This document shows positions 11,196 through 24,700 of a stretch of 64,000 bases of DNA, piece by piece. A model generated the notes under the pieces. The model was not told where the DNA came from. It did no database searches and saw only the letters and a program-made list of their open reading frames with translations. Source of the DNA: Schizophyllum amplum (Eukaryota; Basidiomycota; Agaricomycetes; Agaricales; Schizophyllaceae); assembly GCA_007026445.1 (NCBI GenBank), contig VDMD01000002.1, positions 1,302,001-1,366,000 of the forward strand. The letters are read 5' to 3'. A program made the position numbers and the translations under genes. Position 1 is the first letter of the stretch; the number at the start of each line of letters is the position of its first letter.

Positions 11196-11437
11196 GCAGC
11201 GCGTTCAATGTCGCGTTCCGATCATTACAATGACGTCGCGCGACGCGTCGAGGAAGGCAAGGACCAGGCAAAGACTAGTATTAGTATCCCGAACGTATTG
11301 TATACACCTGATAGCAATTCCTCAGTGTGCATCACCAGTATTCTATAGGTATCAGAGGGTGAATATCCTCCAGGAGTTCAAGAGCACGTAGCTATCCGTC
11401 AGTAGCAAGGAAACAGATGCACACCCACTGCCACCAG

Positions 11438-13208
11438 CTATGCAGATATTCCCGCCCCGCCCTCCACTTCGCATATCTCTCGCACACCCTCCCTAAAGAA
11501 CACGACGTTATACTCGACGAGACCTCGCCGCGCTTCCCATACCGTCTGCGTCGGCAGCACCTAAAGACTATAAGAGCATGATCTCGCATCGAAGAGGAAG
11601 CACTCACCGCCAGCAGTGCCAACTGCGACGTGATCACATGATATGTCAGGGTCGTCCCCGGCGGCGCTGGGCTCAGCGACGTCGACGCGGACGGATAGAA
11701 CATGTCCTTCGCCACCCGCGTCTTGCCCTGCTCCGGCTCGTGCTGAGAGTTTCCGTTCGGCTTGCTACCTCCATTTATCGTTCCACTGCCACTGCTACCT
11801 CCATTCCGCGTGGCCGATTCGCTGAACTCGCTTGCTGAACTCGACGTCGTGCGTGACAGGGAAGGCGAGGTAACAGCAGATGACCCGTTCGACGTATCTG
11901 GCGGGACGGGCGGCTTCGTAGGTCGCGGAGGTGCACTGGAGGATCTGGACAGAGATTAGGATCCTATAACTCCCCTTGGAATAGAGACTGACTTGAACAA
12001 GCCGCCGAAAGCGTTCAGCAATTCCAGCCAATCACAAAACAATCCGTGGGTAGCGGCATCCACAGGGGAAGCATCGGTGGCAAGGTATAACCTTGAGTGA
12101 ACATCAAATAGGAAGGCCTTCGGGGACTGCGAGTTCTAAGGAGGAGGAATTGAGGAACATCAGGTTTCGTTGAATTTACGTGACTCACCGCGCAGAACAC
12201 ATTCAACAGCTCCTCAAGGTAGGGTAAGCTGGGTACCAGCTTGTGCAGAACACGCGAAAATGACTCGCGCAGGGAATGGTCGTAGATTGAAGTGAGATGG
12301 AAGTTGAGCGGGATCTGTATGCATAGCGTCAGCAAGCAACGGTTTATACCAGTGTCGGGTAAGAGCAACGCACCGTTTCGTACAACGAGCTGATGTCAAG
12401 CAGTCGATCTGCAACGCGCTCTTGGATTTGTCGAAAGTTCTCGATCTTGTCGTCCTCGGGAAGCTTCTCCGCCTTGTGTACAAACACTTCCAAGTTGAGG
12501 GTGGGTGCATCTCGTGTTGCCGCAGTTATCCACTCGACTAAACGGGAAATAGGTTGCGTATAGAGGTCCTGGACCGCGAGAAGTGATGTTTGCACGCAGC
12601 ACAAGGGGTGGGTAAGGAGCGCGGGTACGCAGGTAGGCCGAATGAGGCGGGGAACAAGGGATGCGCAGGTGCAGCAAGGTGGCGCGTTAATACGATCTGC
12701 AGGGCTGGGGAATGGCGTACGCACCCTCATATCTATAACAAAAATGATTGCGTCGAACTGGCTAAGGGGAGCACCAAGGTTCTCCGCTGTAGTTGTGCCG
12801 GGACAGTCCCATATTTCGAGGGGAATGAGGGTGCTGCAGAAGAGTTGGTCAGTACAGCACTATAGAGCGCATTACCTCTTTCTCTGAGCCCAACACAGCC
12901 GCACATATGATATCTACTCACTCATACACCGTCTTTCTCGTGCGCATTGTCGGCTCGAGGTAGAACGTCTCCTTCGGCGGCATATCGCCGAAGAGCACCT
13001 CGCGAATTGAGGACTTGCCGCTCCGTCGTAGGCCCACGAGCAGAATCTTCGTTCGCGGCGCTGACGCAGAAGGCGATGGGGACGCGACGGTGTTCGCGAT
13101 AGCTGCCGCGCTGGAGCTGGGGGACGCGGTTGTGGGGGAAGTTGCGGCAGTCGCTGACTGGCTCGTACGCCGCGCATTGCTCGTCGTCGCGGAGTAAGAG
13201 ACAGGCAT
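11438..13208 (-). CDS. GTR2: Rag GTPase Gtr2 (RagC/D type)
   Basis: Small GTPase that pairs with Gtr1 on the vacuole in the EGO/Rag complex and reports amino-acid status to TORC1. A Ser/Ala/Thr-rich leader of about 50 residues precedes the P-loop [14 protein letters not shown], which is the RagC/Gtr2 form (RagA/Gtr1 has a different G1). Then come [13 protein letters not shown], the switch II segment [19 protein letters not shown], the specificity motif [11 protein letters not shown], and the C-terminal roadblock domain ([16 protein letters not shown]... [14 protein letters not shown]... [16 protein letters not shown]). A Ser/Thr/Gly-rich insert of about 65 residues interrupts the roadblock domain. 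Six introns were joined. The stop is at 11438-11440. G2, G3 and G4 elements are intact. Confidence 0.92.
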
Positions 13209-13540
13209 GACTTGCTCGTTGCCTCAGGCGGCGTCGTGCAGGGGTTCGCGAGGAGGAGGAAGTAAGCAGGCAACCAGCAGACTGATCTCAGGAGACCGCC
13301 GATGACGGCATGTGACTATGCACTTACCTTATATGGCAGGCTTTGTTCTCGAGTTCATGACATTTGATTATGCCCCTCCCCTCCTCCCTCGTTATAGGTA
13401 CGTAGCCCGCATAAATGAATGTTATCAGCTGTTTTTGCGTTTCTCTACAAATATTATAATGATACAGTAAGATCCGCTGAAACGACCGAGTCCCAGGCAT
13501 GCTATGCACCGCGCATCCCGGGCATGCCAATGAACCGCGT
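13209..13540. other. intergenic, promoter side of GTR2
   Basis: A gap of 332 bp between the GTR2 start and the stop of the upstream minus-strand gene. It is AT-richer than average near 13420-13470. No distinct element was recognised. Confidence 0.5.
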
Positions 13541-16089
13541 TCAAAGCATGCCATAAGCATAATCACCTCGCATACCGCCCCCCTCGTCCTCAGCCCTAAA
13601 CGGATCCCCATCCTCATCTCGCCAGAACCTCTCGTTATCCTCGTCTGCTGCACTCCGGAACGGATCGTCGCTGTAGTGCGCGTGCGCCTGCGCTTGCTCC
13701 TCTTCCCGTCTGTCCAGCACGTCGCCCATTCGTCGGTCGTGCAAGCCGCTAACTGGCCGTGACCGGTCGAGCATATGTATATCGCTCGCTCGTCTCTCCA
13801 GCATTTGACTGCTTCGTCTGTCGTCCAATTCGTGGCTGTATCGCTCGCCCATCTGCACCGTTGACCGGTCCGTCACGCTATCCGTCACATCCGTGTGGAT
13901 GCTCCCCGTGTCCGACGTCTCTGCAACCGACGACAACCGTGGCGCGGATGGTGGGCGAGCGGAGGACATTCGCAGCGTCGAGGATCGCGCGCTGTCTCTT
14001 CGTAACAGGTGATTGCTCGACTCTCCCGCTATTGCACTGGCGACCAGGCCTATGCCTGTACGTCGTAACTCCTCAATGCGAGGCTCGTCGACACGTCCGA
14101 GGGGCGCGAGGGCTTCGTGCCGCCGCCTTGCGAACCAGAGGAGTTGCAACGTGCCCGCGCCATCAGGGTGGTCGGCACTCGGCCGCAACGCGGGTCGGCT
14201 GACGAACATGATGACGAGGACAAAGGCAGCTGCGGAGGCGCCGGCACCGAGGCCGAGCGCGACAGAGCTCAGCCGCATGCGTGAGATGAGTACCGGCGAC
14301 GCTACGACACTGTCGCTGGCGGTGGTGACCAGCATGCTTGAGTCCAAGGCTTTATTCTGCGATGCTGGGAGACAATCAGATCCAGAATCGAATGAAGATC
14401 ACGCCGGAGCCCTTACCTGCCCAAAAGACAGATGCGCTTGCGCAGGAAAGAGCCCACTCGAAGTCGTGCAGATGTACTCTCGTACGCAGGCTTGACCCCC
14501 GCATCTTAACCGGTATGACGTCCAGCACTGACTGAACATACTGCTCGAACGTTGTCAAGTAGTTGCGCTCGCAGTATGCGTCAGTACAGGGCCCGCCGCA
14601 CTCAGTAGATGATGGCACTGCGTTGAGCAGCATGCGCGCCCACTGTAGTCTGCGTAAGTAATGCGATAGCAGCTATTTGTTTTCGAAGATAACGCACCGC
14701 ATCAGCTACTGTTCCCCTGCGTACCAGCACCGGCTCCCAGGACTCCCAATCGAGCGCAAAGTTATCAACGTTGATATCAAAGTCGACGGGCAGTTTGGAT
14801 TGCGGCTCAACGATAACGGTATGATTGCGCACGTTCAAGCTGCAACCCAGGAGCTGTATCGGCGGACCAAAATATAACTCATTTTCGTGCTTGAGTACGG
14901 CGCTGCCACCGCCGATGGACGTCCCGAGATCGGTGCCGTCCGAGCCAGTGATGTTGAAACTAGAGTAGAAAATCGCATCGGGGCCGAGCGCCGCTTCCCG
15001 ATGTAGCACAGGGTCTTCGAGGGTGACCTCCGCGTTCTTCAGTACGTTATCGTCTACCGGTTCGTTGAGTCAAGAGCCGACGGGTCTTGTGAAGGGACTC
15101 ACAAGTAGACATGACTTCGAAAGTCGCGTTATAACCGTCGCCATAAGCGGCAACGGTATAGACACCATCGTCGTCCACGTCGCCCTGGGTGACGGACGTG
15201 ACTTGCATCGTGCCGCATGTTACGTTGAAGGTCATCTAAGGGAACGTAAATTGCGGGGATAAGCTGGGGGAACTGCGACGCACTGCAGGCAAAGCGGCCA
15301 TGCCGACGCCATTGTTATCGTCGAGGACGGCATACACGGTCGAGTTGATGATGCCGAGGGAGCCGAAAGAGGAAAGATAGGGTAACATGGCCATCGTGGA
15401 TGCCCAGGGCGAATTTTCGCCGTCGAGCCTGCAGATGATCAGTACAGCGGATAATCTGGCGGCATCGGAGGGACATACTGGAAGGAGTCGATGTTGGGCA
15501 TGACGAGGCGCGAGGGGACCTCCTTGAGGCGGGCGGGGTCCCATACGATCTCTGTGTCGAAAAGCAAGGGGGTGGCCACCTGGACGACGGCGAGACAGAG
15601 GAGATATGCGGCGATGGCGAGTGCGGAGTGCAGGGCATTCCGCTGACGGACTTGGTGTGTGAGGCCGTGGAGGGCGGCGCCGAGGCCGTACCATGCGGCG
15701 GCGCGGTCGTGGATCTGTGTGAGATTCTTGGAGCGCAAAAAGTTGTCGCGCAGGGCGAGCTGCTGGGTGAGGTAGAGGAGGCCTATGAGGTAGGCGGTGG
15801 CGATGAGAGTCGCGGCGAAGGTTGGGGTCTTGGAGATGTACTGTCCGGCGGCGACGTCTGCGGCGTAGAGGTTGTCGTGACCGCGCAGGACGAGGCCGAG
15901 GAGAGTGACGAATGCGAGGACGAGGAGCCCGTGCAGGACGATGCAGAGCCAGCGGAGGACTGTCGGGTCGGATGGCGGGGTGCGCGGGACACGGACGGAC
16001 TTTTCTGTGGGGACATAGGTGGCGGAGGACCTTGTGCTGCTCGCGGTGCGGAAGGAGCCCTTGAGGGACGCGGTGGTGAGCAGGACCAT
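13541..16089 (-). CDS. unrecognised multi-pass membrane protein with large extracytoplasmic domain
   Basis: Exons were joined from the ATG at 16087-16089. Exon 1 encodes a basic N terminus and several hydrophobic segments (WLCIVLHGLLVLAFVTLLGL; TLIATAYLIGLLYL; ALAIAAYLLCLAVVQVATPL). It continues through MAMLPYLSSFGSLGIIN and a soluble part with N-glycosylation sites (NVT, NAT, NIT, NHT) and Cys pairs (ECGGPCTDAYC). A final membrane span (SSVALGLGAGASAAAFVLVIMF) and a Ser/Arg/Asp-rich cytoplasmic tail of about 190 residues end it. Junctions FQ-LDGENS, PA-MTFNVTC, DA-WARMLLN and FWA-ASQNKA keep frame with normal splice sites. The layout suggests a plasma-membrane or endomembrane sensor-like protein. 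I recognise no family and infer no reaction. Confidence 0.8.
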
Positions 16090-17204
16090 GGGCGTGCGCG
16101 CGCGACGGCGACAGCGGCGGCGACGACAAACGCAGGAGGATTTCCGATTCCAGATTTCAAATAAGGCGATGCGTGTGCGGCCGTCGCGGACGCCGGGATG
16201 CCGGCGATGTAGGCGTCGTCGACGACGACGACGGCGAGGATGTGGCGGAAGACAAGAAATGCGCGCCGGCGAAATTCTGTTCCTGGCGCGGACGGCGGCG
16301 TCACGGCGCAACTTGGGGTCAACAACGGCGTTCCCGACGCTCCACTTTTTGGTCCGAGCTCGAATGTGTGCCTCGTGACAAATGTTCAAGTTGAATATCC
16401 AGAGACCTATGTTCGTGAAAGAAACTCGACCCGCACCAGGACGACCGCCTGCCTCGAGACTCGTCAAACACTGTTACCTGAGCCGATTCGGAGTCGATTC
16501 AGCCACTCCCACAGGCGGACCGGAAGCCGCCTATACAACGCATGTCCAGCGCTCTCAGTAAGCCCAGCGGTGGCGATACATAGTCCTATCATTAGGCACC
16601 CTATTTTCAGGCTATGTACTCAGTACTGAACGTTCACGTCGGCGTCACCTCACACAGGCCTCGTCCGAAATCCAGCCATTCGCCAATAAGATACATCAGT
16701 ATTGTCTATCGTATGAGTACACCGGTTGGACGGTAGTAATAAACAAAGATGTGGTCATGCAACACAGACAGGGAAAGGATCATAGGATATGTTATGTACT
16801 GAAGTCAAAAGAGAAGAGGGATTGACAATCTTGAACCGGGACTGGGAGGTGCGCGAGTGAATATGCGTGCGGTCAGTAGGCGATCGGTAAGCTACGACGA
16901 TGCGTGAAGGATATATGTGAGATATATAAGTCATATGGGCTACGAAGCGGATGGACAGACGAAGGAGGGAAAAAAAACAATCGAATCGAAAGAAAACGTC
17001 GGTAGTTCGAAGTTCACAACAAGGATGATGGAAAGACGACGAAGGAATGGGTGGGCAGTCCGTGAGACGCGTCGTATCATAGCAGAGAAGATTGAAGCCA
17101 AGAAAGGGATTGTGAAGAGTCGAGGTTGCGCGTGCGGGCAGTAATAATTGCTTGTATGCGTGCGTGGATCCGTGCTATATGCGAGAGAAGGTGGGTATGC
17201 CACA
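16090..17204. other. intergenic, no gene seen
   Basis: About 1.1 kb between the start of the membrane-protein gene and the stop of the RNA-binding protein gene, both minus strand. It should hold the promoter of the first and the long 3' UTR of the second. The 16660-17150 part is AT-rich. No RNA gene or repeat was identified. Confidence 0.5.
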
Positions 17205-20200
17205 TCAGGCGGCCCTGGTGGCCTCTATGGTATGCTGCGGCGACAGAGGCCGGCTCATGTCCGACATCTGTTCGTTGAACGCGCCCATGGGGGGCGTGGC
17301 CAACGAGAAGTTGGCGAAGCTCGACGGGTTGTTGCCGTTCCCAAACCCGCCATACATCGCGCCGCCGATGGAGAAGTTGTTAGTGGGGAGCACCCCACCG
17401 TAGTTCGGCGATGAGAACCGCGGTGGCGGTGAGCCCATGTAGTTGTTGCCAAATACCGGCGGAGGTGATACGGTGTGATCCCGACGACGCTCATCGCCGC
17501 GGGGCTGGAACGCCTCAGGCGGGAACACGATAGGGGTCTGTTGTTGCTGTTGGAGAGACGGCCCGTTGCTACCAGCGCTCGTCGGCGTCCTCACGCCCAG
17601 CGGGTTCTTGCTGTACGACAGACGTATGCCAGGCGCCTTGACCAACCCCTCGATCGTGTGCCCGTACAGGTCGTTCAGTGCCTTGGTGGCAAAGCTGACG
17701 TCCTCGAACTGTAGATACGCAATCAGCGTAGATTTTGGTAACGTGCACATCGTACGCACCTCGACGAAACACATGGGGCCATTGTTCTTCTGCCGAAAGC
17801 ACAGTCTACGATACCCCGGCTGCGCGGCAAACAACGCCTTCAACGACTCCTCGAGGTAGTCCGGAGGATATCCAGTCACGGACGAAGGCAAATTCCCAAC
17901 ATACAGGGTGTTAATCTATTGAGCAAGCCTTCAGCCTTGTGCCAATATGCGCAAGCAGGGATACATACCGGTGGATTGGCATCCACAGAGTGACGCGTGC
18001 TAGTGCTGGCAGAGCTCGATCCCGGCGAAGGAAGCTGAGGCGAGGCGGCATCATTGTCATGGCCATTGTGCGCACGGACGCCAGCCATGGGTACCGTGTT
18101 GGCGTCCGCGACGTTGACAGCCAGCGACCTCATGCTCCGTGAAAGCGAATCGTCTTCGCTCAGCCCCGTCACACTCCTTGTGCTGTGTGCATCGACACTG
18201 CCACTAACGCTAGACGCGCTGCTCTGCGACGGCCGGCGCATCTCAGGCGTGCGCTCGTCAGGCGGGGAGTAGTCCCGCAGCGACGTGGAGGACGTCTCCG
18301 GTGACGTCGACCGCCTTGATGAGCTCGGCGCGCGTGCTGGGTACTTTGCCTGCGGTGCAGAGTGCACCTTCGCCCAAAGAGGATCGTTGTGGAAGTACCC
18401 GTTGGTCTCGGATGTCGGCGAAAGCGCGCTCATGGTGCGAAACGAGTCCTGCCCGCCGTTGGCCCGGCGCATCTCGTCTTGCATCTGATCGCGCATGCCG
18501 CGCAGATTCAAGGGCATAGGTCCGCGCTCGTCGTCGCTTGTAGCTTCCTTGTGGATGTCGCGCCACGTAGGCCGACCGGAGCTGAGACCCATGGCACCGA
18601 GAGCACCGAGCTCGCGCTCCCGAGCGGACAATGCCTCGGTCCCTGCACCGGCAGGCAAACCAGAAGAATACATGGAGTCTTGACCAGCGCCATAGCCCGA
18701 CATCATGGCCATGTTGACGTTCTGCAAACCTCCGCTCATGAGATTGGCAGCGGCGGCGTTCATGGCGGGATTGGACGCAGGAGGCTGGCCGTAACCGCTC
18801 GTCCCGATACCAACGCCACGCTTGGTGTGTAAATTCTTCTTCGCCATCTCCGCCTTGAGCACAGATCCCTTCTCGAGATCAACTCGGCGACCCTGCAGCG
18901 CATCCCGAGCAGCGATGGCTTCCTCCCGAGAACGGAACTTGGCGAAGCCTATGATTTGCTTGCGTTGAGGGGTATTCGCATTGATCGGCTGGGGAGGAGG
19001 TAGTTGCGCGTCTTCCGGAGCGGGAGGCCACGACGACATAGTGCCATCTCTGCCGCCGTCCACAACTACACCGCCCTGATTCACGGTGACAAGGTTGTAG
19101 GGGTCGTTATGTGGCGCATAGCGAGAAGACGCATTAGCGCCAGCGCCGTAGGACGTCGACTCCTTGTTGGGAATCTTCAGGGTCGCAGCTTCGAAGCCCG
19201 AGGAGAACGTAAACATGTTCTGAAACTCACGTTCCTGCAGACATAGTCAGTGAAGTTGAACTTCCCAAGACGCTCAAACACGCACCTGCATGTCATCAGG
19301 AAATCCAACAACGAAGATCGTCGATATCTCCTCGTGCTGCATGGGACCTTGTTGACCAGCTGGGGCAGCGTGCTGTGCAGCTGGAGCATGGGGCTGAGGG
19401 GCACCGTTCATGAAGGATACGCCAGCACCTAGAAGGCCGGAGGGCGGCGGACCTGTGGCGACGTGTGGCCCATACGGCGTCTGGGATGATATCTGGATGC
19501 CAGAGCCCGGCATGACGTGGGATTGAGGTGCAGGCGGTGGTGGGGGCTGCCTCGTACCCATGTTGTTGTATCCGTCCAGAGAGGCCCTGGGATCCATGAA
19601 TTGCATGTGCGACATCGTCGGAGACGTCATATGGGACTGGCCACCGTTGGCGAAGGACATCCTCTGGTTCGTACCAGTCGATATCGAAAGGCGGGTAGTA
19701 TTGGGATATGAGTTGAATGACGACCGAGCGTTGAAGGCTGAGTTCTGTTGATGGTGCGAGTGGTACGCGTTGAGACTGTGTTGTACATGATCAATATCGA
19801 GTTCTTGAGCGTGCGAATTGCTATGCAGGGAGCCGGCTACCGAGTTGGGGAACATGTGATCTGGGAGGTGGGATGTGTAGGAGTCCATGTTGGGTTCAGC
19901 CTGATGCTGGAGGGACAGATGATAGGGACCGGTCGCGGACTGTACCGATGACGAGTCAGACGGAGTCCCGTACGCGTGATCCAATTGCAGCGAGGATGCA
20001 GGTTCCGCGTCCGCCTGCGCGTCCAGGGAGTCTAGCAAGGACTTGTTGATGAAGTCCTCGTCCGGCTGGGAGACCGCGGGAATGGATGTGGAAGCCAGTG
20101 TGGGCGAATATGGCGGGTATGTGTTCGAGTGGAGCTCGTCGGCGTCTAGCGTTGTCGCGGGAAACGAGACGTGCAGCAGGTGTGCAGTGCAGCGACTTGG

Positions 20201-20470
20201 TGAAGCTACTGACGTGCGAATAGCTGGCGACGCGAGTGCGCTGGAGGGGGACCGACGATAATGGTGGTGACGGGGACTGCGGCGAAAATGACGGACGACG
20301 ACGACGACGAGCAGGACGCGTCGGCGGTGACAGCGGCGCGTAGTCTGGTGTCGGTACTTGTGTCCTTGTCGTTGGGAACGATGAGGGGGGGAGTTCAAAG
20401 GCAGAACAAGACAGAACGTGGTTTGACGTTCGGACGAGGCGGCGGCAGACGGCGGGGAAAGGGCAACCAA
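17205..20470 (-). CDS. Whi3/Scw1-like RNA-binding protein
   Basis: RNA-binding protein of the Whi3 (budding yeast) and Scw1 (fission yeast) type, which bind mRNAs to control cell size and wall integrity. A long Ser/Gln/His/Pro-rich N-terminal region leads into RRM1, which spans an intron ([14 protein letters not shown] joined to [17 protein letters not shown]) and ends [19 protein letters not shown] disordered Met/Gly/Ser-rich linker follows. The C-terminal RRM2 starts NTLYVGNLP and continues [46 protein letters not shown] and [14 protein letters not shown]. The tail is Pro/Phe/Gly/Asn-rich. Stop is at 17205. The start is uncertain: the frame is open to 20470, but its first 70 residues look non-coding, so a separate first exon near 20.2-20.6 kb is likely. 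Confidence 0.85.
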
Positions 20471-21760
20471 CGATCGTTGATTCCTGATGTGACTCTTGTG
20501 ACCAACATGGTCCGTGCGTCATTGGCGCACGTGATCTGCCGAGATGCCGACTTCTTGGAAGCACTCTGCAAGGCATTGTGGCGGCGCGGGAACAAAGGGA
20601 GTGCAAGGGAGGGCAGTCGTGGGTGTCTTGTGGGTCGGACGCCCTGCCCGAAGCCGCAAGAAAGCGTGCGACCGCGAGCACAGGCTCGAGAGCGCGGCTC
20701 CGGTGTGACGGCCTTGTGTGCAGCTAATTGGCAAAGGCTCCAGTGATCGGCAGTGCAAAGCCGGGATGCCGGTGGACAGGAAGAGGACAAAGGATGGAGT
20801 GAAAGCAGCGCTCCGCTGCTTTCTGCAGATGTTCCAGGTTAGCGAATGTGGTCAGAAGGATAGCCCAAGCACGCACCTATAGTACTCTCCTCAAAAAAAG
20901 AGACTCAATTCTCGCCAGCAAAGAAAACTCACATAACGATCATCGTCGAATCAGAAGGTTGGTATAGCGTATATGCATTGATTAAGCGCTGCCAAAGGCA
21001 TACGTGAAGATGAGCGATGCCGAAAGCATTGCATGTTGTCAGTGGACGTCGTCGTAGAGGACAGAAAAAAGCGACGCATGCGACAAGTGACGAAAGATCA
21101 ATCGGGAACGGCGGGACGGGCCACGGCCAGCACGCGATCCACACGCGAAGAGACTTTCGTGATCGCAAGGTTGCTCCGTAAGTACGGGACCGTCTCGGCT
21201 CTCACCGACGCGTGCAGGCGCATAGCGACTCTACAAGAAGGCGCGACGCAGACTCGGACAATGGCGGCGTGATCTGTAAGGCGTCCGAAGTCGAGGAGAC
21301 GAGAAGGCATGTTATGTCGATCCAAATTCAAGAGGTGCTGATTTGGAAGCATGGCTCCATGGCATACAAAGTAATCAGCTACCTGCGCTATCCGATCGAG
21401 TAAGAAAATCTCCCCGCATCAATGGTTTCCTGCGCGCAACTGGTGCTTGTGTTTTACCTTCGCCGAAATCGAGTCGACGAGCCAGTATCTGGAAAACAGT
21501 ACGGCAGTTGGCACGGCTGGGCCGGGCTGGCTACAGCGACACGAGCTTGGTTTGGCTGCATGTGAGCAGAGGTTTTCTTTATGTCTCTAGATAGGCCTAA
21601 GGCAACGCATTCAATTTTTAGAGCTCACGATGGACTCGGTGTCACTGAGTGACAGTCGAACAACATCGTCGGAGCAAAGTTCAACAATATCACGTGCATT
21701 GGCACGTGATGCTTATTTTTCCCCGATACGGTAACAAACTGGCGTTGACGCCGGGCCTCC
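20471..21760. other. divergent promoter region
   Basis: About 1.3 kb between the Whi3-like gene (-) and the next gene (+). It contains GCACGTGAT at about 20527-20535 and a palindromic E-box pair at 21689-21710. Part of it probably holds the missing first exon of the Whi3-like gene. No RNA gene was seen. Confidence 0.5.
21689..21710. promoter_or_regulatory. perfect inverted repeat made of two CACGTG boxes
   Basis: Arms ATCACGTGC and GCACGTGAT (9 bp each, exact complements) are separated by ATTG, 51 bp upstream of the ATG at 21761. Each arm contains one CACGTG. This spacing would suit two bHLH dimers or one cooperative complex. A factor such as Cbf1 or USF type is inferred. Confidence 0.5.
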
Positions 21761-24700
21761 ATGTCCAACGATCCGTATGTGGACGCGGCCGGCGCATGGC
21801 ATAATCTCTCAGACGACGCCAAAGCTCTGCTATCTCGCTTCTGGATCTCAAATGCGACGACGGAGGCCGACAAGGCGCACAATGTAAAGGTCTACGCCGG
21901 ATTCATAGAACATGTGAAGGAGCAGCGCCTCGCGAAGGAGCACCAGCTAGCGGAAATTTATGCTGCGCAGGCTTCCTTGGAGTGCGTGCCCATCTTCAGA
22001 GAGGATGCCGGGGTCTGATACTCTTTTCAGAGAGCAAAGGCTGCGTCTGGAACGGGAAGTTGGGCTGAGCCGTCTGGCGATCACCGCTCCGAACGCGCCG
22101 CAAGCGCGTATAGAGGAAGTTTCCGATACGGTGTGTGAGCTTGCCTTTCATTCAATCTCCCTCTGAAGATTTGCCAGCCCAATATGTCGCGTCGAAGCTC
22201 GTATATGGCCAACTCGTACACATCAAACAACGGGCAGCCATCCTTCAACTCAGCGAGCTCTTCCAATGCGCACATTGCTGGCCGTATGCACATTCAACAG
22301 GACGGCCGCTTCAGGCACTATACAGGTCCACAGACTGGCGGCTCTCACCCGACGTATCCTCCGCATGTCCCCCCTGCGGCCATGAACGGTTCATACAATA
22401 TGGCGCCTCCGAATACCACTCGAAATCAATACGACGCGTACAACGGTCAGCACAACGCACCCTCGAGCGCGTACAACGCGTCCACCAACTCACCGAACGG
22501 ACTCACAGGACACAACCAATCCACTACGTCTACGGTCAAGAACTGGAACCCAGTTATCAACAGCGCGGCTCCGTCCCAACAGCATGCTGCACAGTCGCCA
22601 TTGGTTGCACCGTCGCAGCCCTCTAGAGCTCAGACCCATAAGCAGTACTCCGCGATGCTAGTGCCGCAACCGTCACTCGCGACGAGTGGAACCCCGGGAC
22701 CGACTGTTCAGCCAGTGCCACTTCAAGCTGGACCGTCTGTCACTACAAGTACACCTCCTGCTGCTGCTGTACCTCCCGTCGACAAACGGCCGCGCTCACA
22801 GGCATCACAAAGGGCGACGCCCGTCGCGAGTGAGGGCCCCTCACGGCCCGCATCTCGTCCCAGTATCGTCCAAGGTGCGTGATGCACGATGGTGCATACC
22901 CACATGGATTACTGACGCTCATATATTCTGTTCAGTACCGCCTGCCGTGCAGAGCAATGTTTCTTCCCAGCCTTCTGTACCGCACAAGCCACCTGGGCAG
23001 ACTCCCATAGTAAGCATGTTCCTGTGTACACATCGTAACCCTATTCAGTATTTCTCAGCCTGTCGTCACCGCTGGTGCTGTTCAAGTACAGTCCCCAGCA
23101 CCCGAGCAGAACCAGCCACCAGGCTTCTTCGTCAGCAAGGGTGGCTATACCGCGTGGGCGCAGGAAGGTGCCATAGGATCATGCGTCGAGATCACCAAAA
23201 CTCTCGTCGCGCAGAAGACCGCGGAAGGGCGAATAAAGTTTAGCTGGAAGAACAAGGCGGGCGAACAACGGGAGCTCATGTTCGAACCTGGTCTGAAGAT
23301 CAAGAGCATTGACGCTGATGGAATTCCGACGTTTGAACGCAGCTGGCCCAGCAAGACAACCGATCGCCCTCTTGCAACGCAAGCTGCGCCCTCGACAGCA
23401 GCCCCGCGAGGTTCTTCTCGTCGTCCCTTTGCGCATAACCAAGCTACGACGCCCTCCCAGGCAGGGCAATCTGCATCTGCAACTGGCGCCGCTGCTTCTT
23501 CGGCCAAGACACGACCGACTGCTGTTGCCAAGTCCAGTCCAGCGGCTGCGGCCAATGGTCAGACGCCGTCGACTCCGCTCCGTGACGGCGATGCCCCACC
23601 ATCTTCCACCGGCCAGTCGCCCAGGACCGCGCGGCCCAAGACTCTCGTGCGGGACATCATCAAGATGCTTGGCGGGAAACGGCCCTCCAGTGGAGGCGGT
23701 GAACCTGCCCCTAAGAGGCAGCACGTCGAGACCGCGGGAAGCTCGCCAGGTGTCCCACTGACAAACCTCGCTCCTTCCATCTCCCAACCTCCCGCGGCCG
23801 CACTACCTGTCGCGACTATCCCATCTCCCGTACAAGCCCAATCTCCAGCGCCTGTGCAGCCCCCTGCAGCCGCCCGTTCGCATGCCGCGCAGGAGACTAC
23901 ACGGAATATTCGCCCGAACGATGCCGTGCCTGTGAAGCCCACCGCTGCAACGCAACCCAGCGCTCCGACGCAGCCCGTCGCGCCGACGCAGTCCATCGCA
24001 CCAACACAGTCCAATGGCGTGCCACTGCATCAACCGAACACCTACGCCCCGCATGTAACAGCGCAAGCCCAGCTCAGAGATAATCCGTATTTTGGGATGG
24101 CTGCGGCATGGCCCGTCTCAGGTGTCGCACAGGGCTACCAAGGAGCGACACAGCCGACAACTTCTGCGCCCCAGGCGCCATCTTTTGCTTCAAATTCTCC
24201 GTTACCTTTCTCATCTCTTCTGTCCACGCCCCAGGCTTCTTCGTCCACGGAAGAACACCCTGGTGATGGTGAATCTGCTACCGCGGTGCAAGCCCCTGTC
24301 TTTGTTCCGACACCATCCACGCCCGTTGCGCCTGCCAAACCCAATCGCGCGTCTGGCTCGAAAAATCCCACAACGGCTTCGACGTCACGCAAAGCACCTG
24401 CTCCGGCCGCCGCATCTGCTAAGGTTCCTGAGCGGATCGATCTCGCACAGAAGGTCAAAGAGTCGGCGAAGAAGCAGGCATCGACGCCGAGCTCGTCAGT
24501 ATCCTTCCAGCCACAATCCACGACGACGATATTGTGGCAGCGGTCAGCTGCAACGTCACAGCAGACGTCGCAGCAGCCGGCACCGAAGGCGCAGGAATCG
24601 TCACGAACACAGCCGCCCACTCCGCGACCCTCATCACGGTCCTCGCCGAAGAAAACACCGCTGTTTCTTGGCTCTCGCGCATCGACGGACGAGTCGGACG

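Noticed and set aside
23940..24012. Repeated phrase TQPxAPTQ as a functional tandem repeat domain.
   Set aside because: Only four or five short degenerate units inside a long Pro/Gln/Ala-rich disordered region. It is better read as low complexity.
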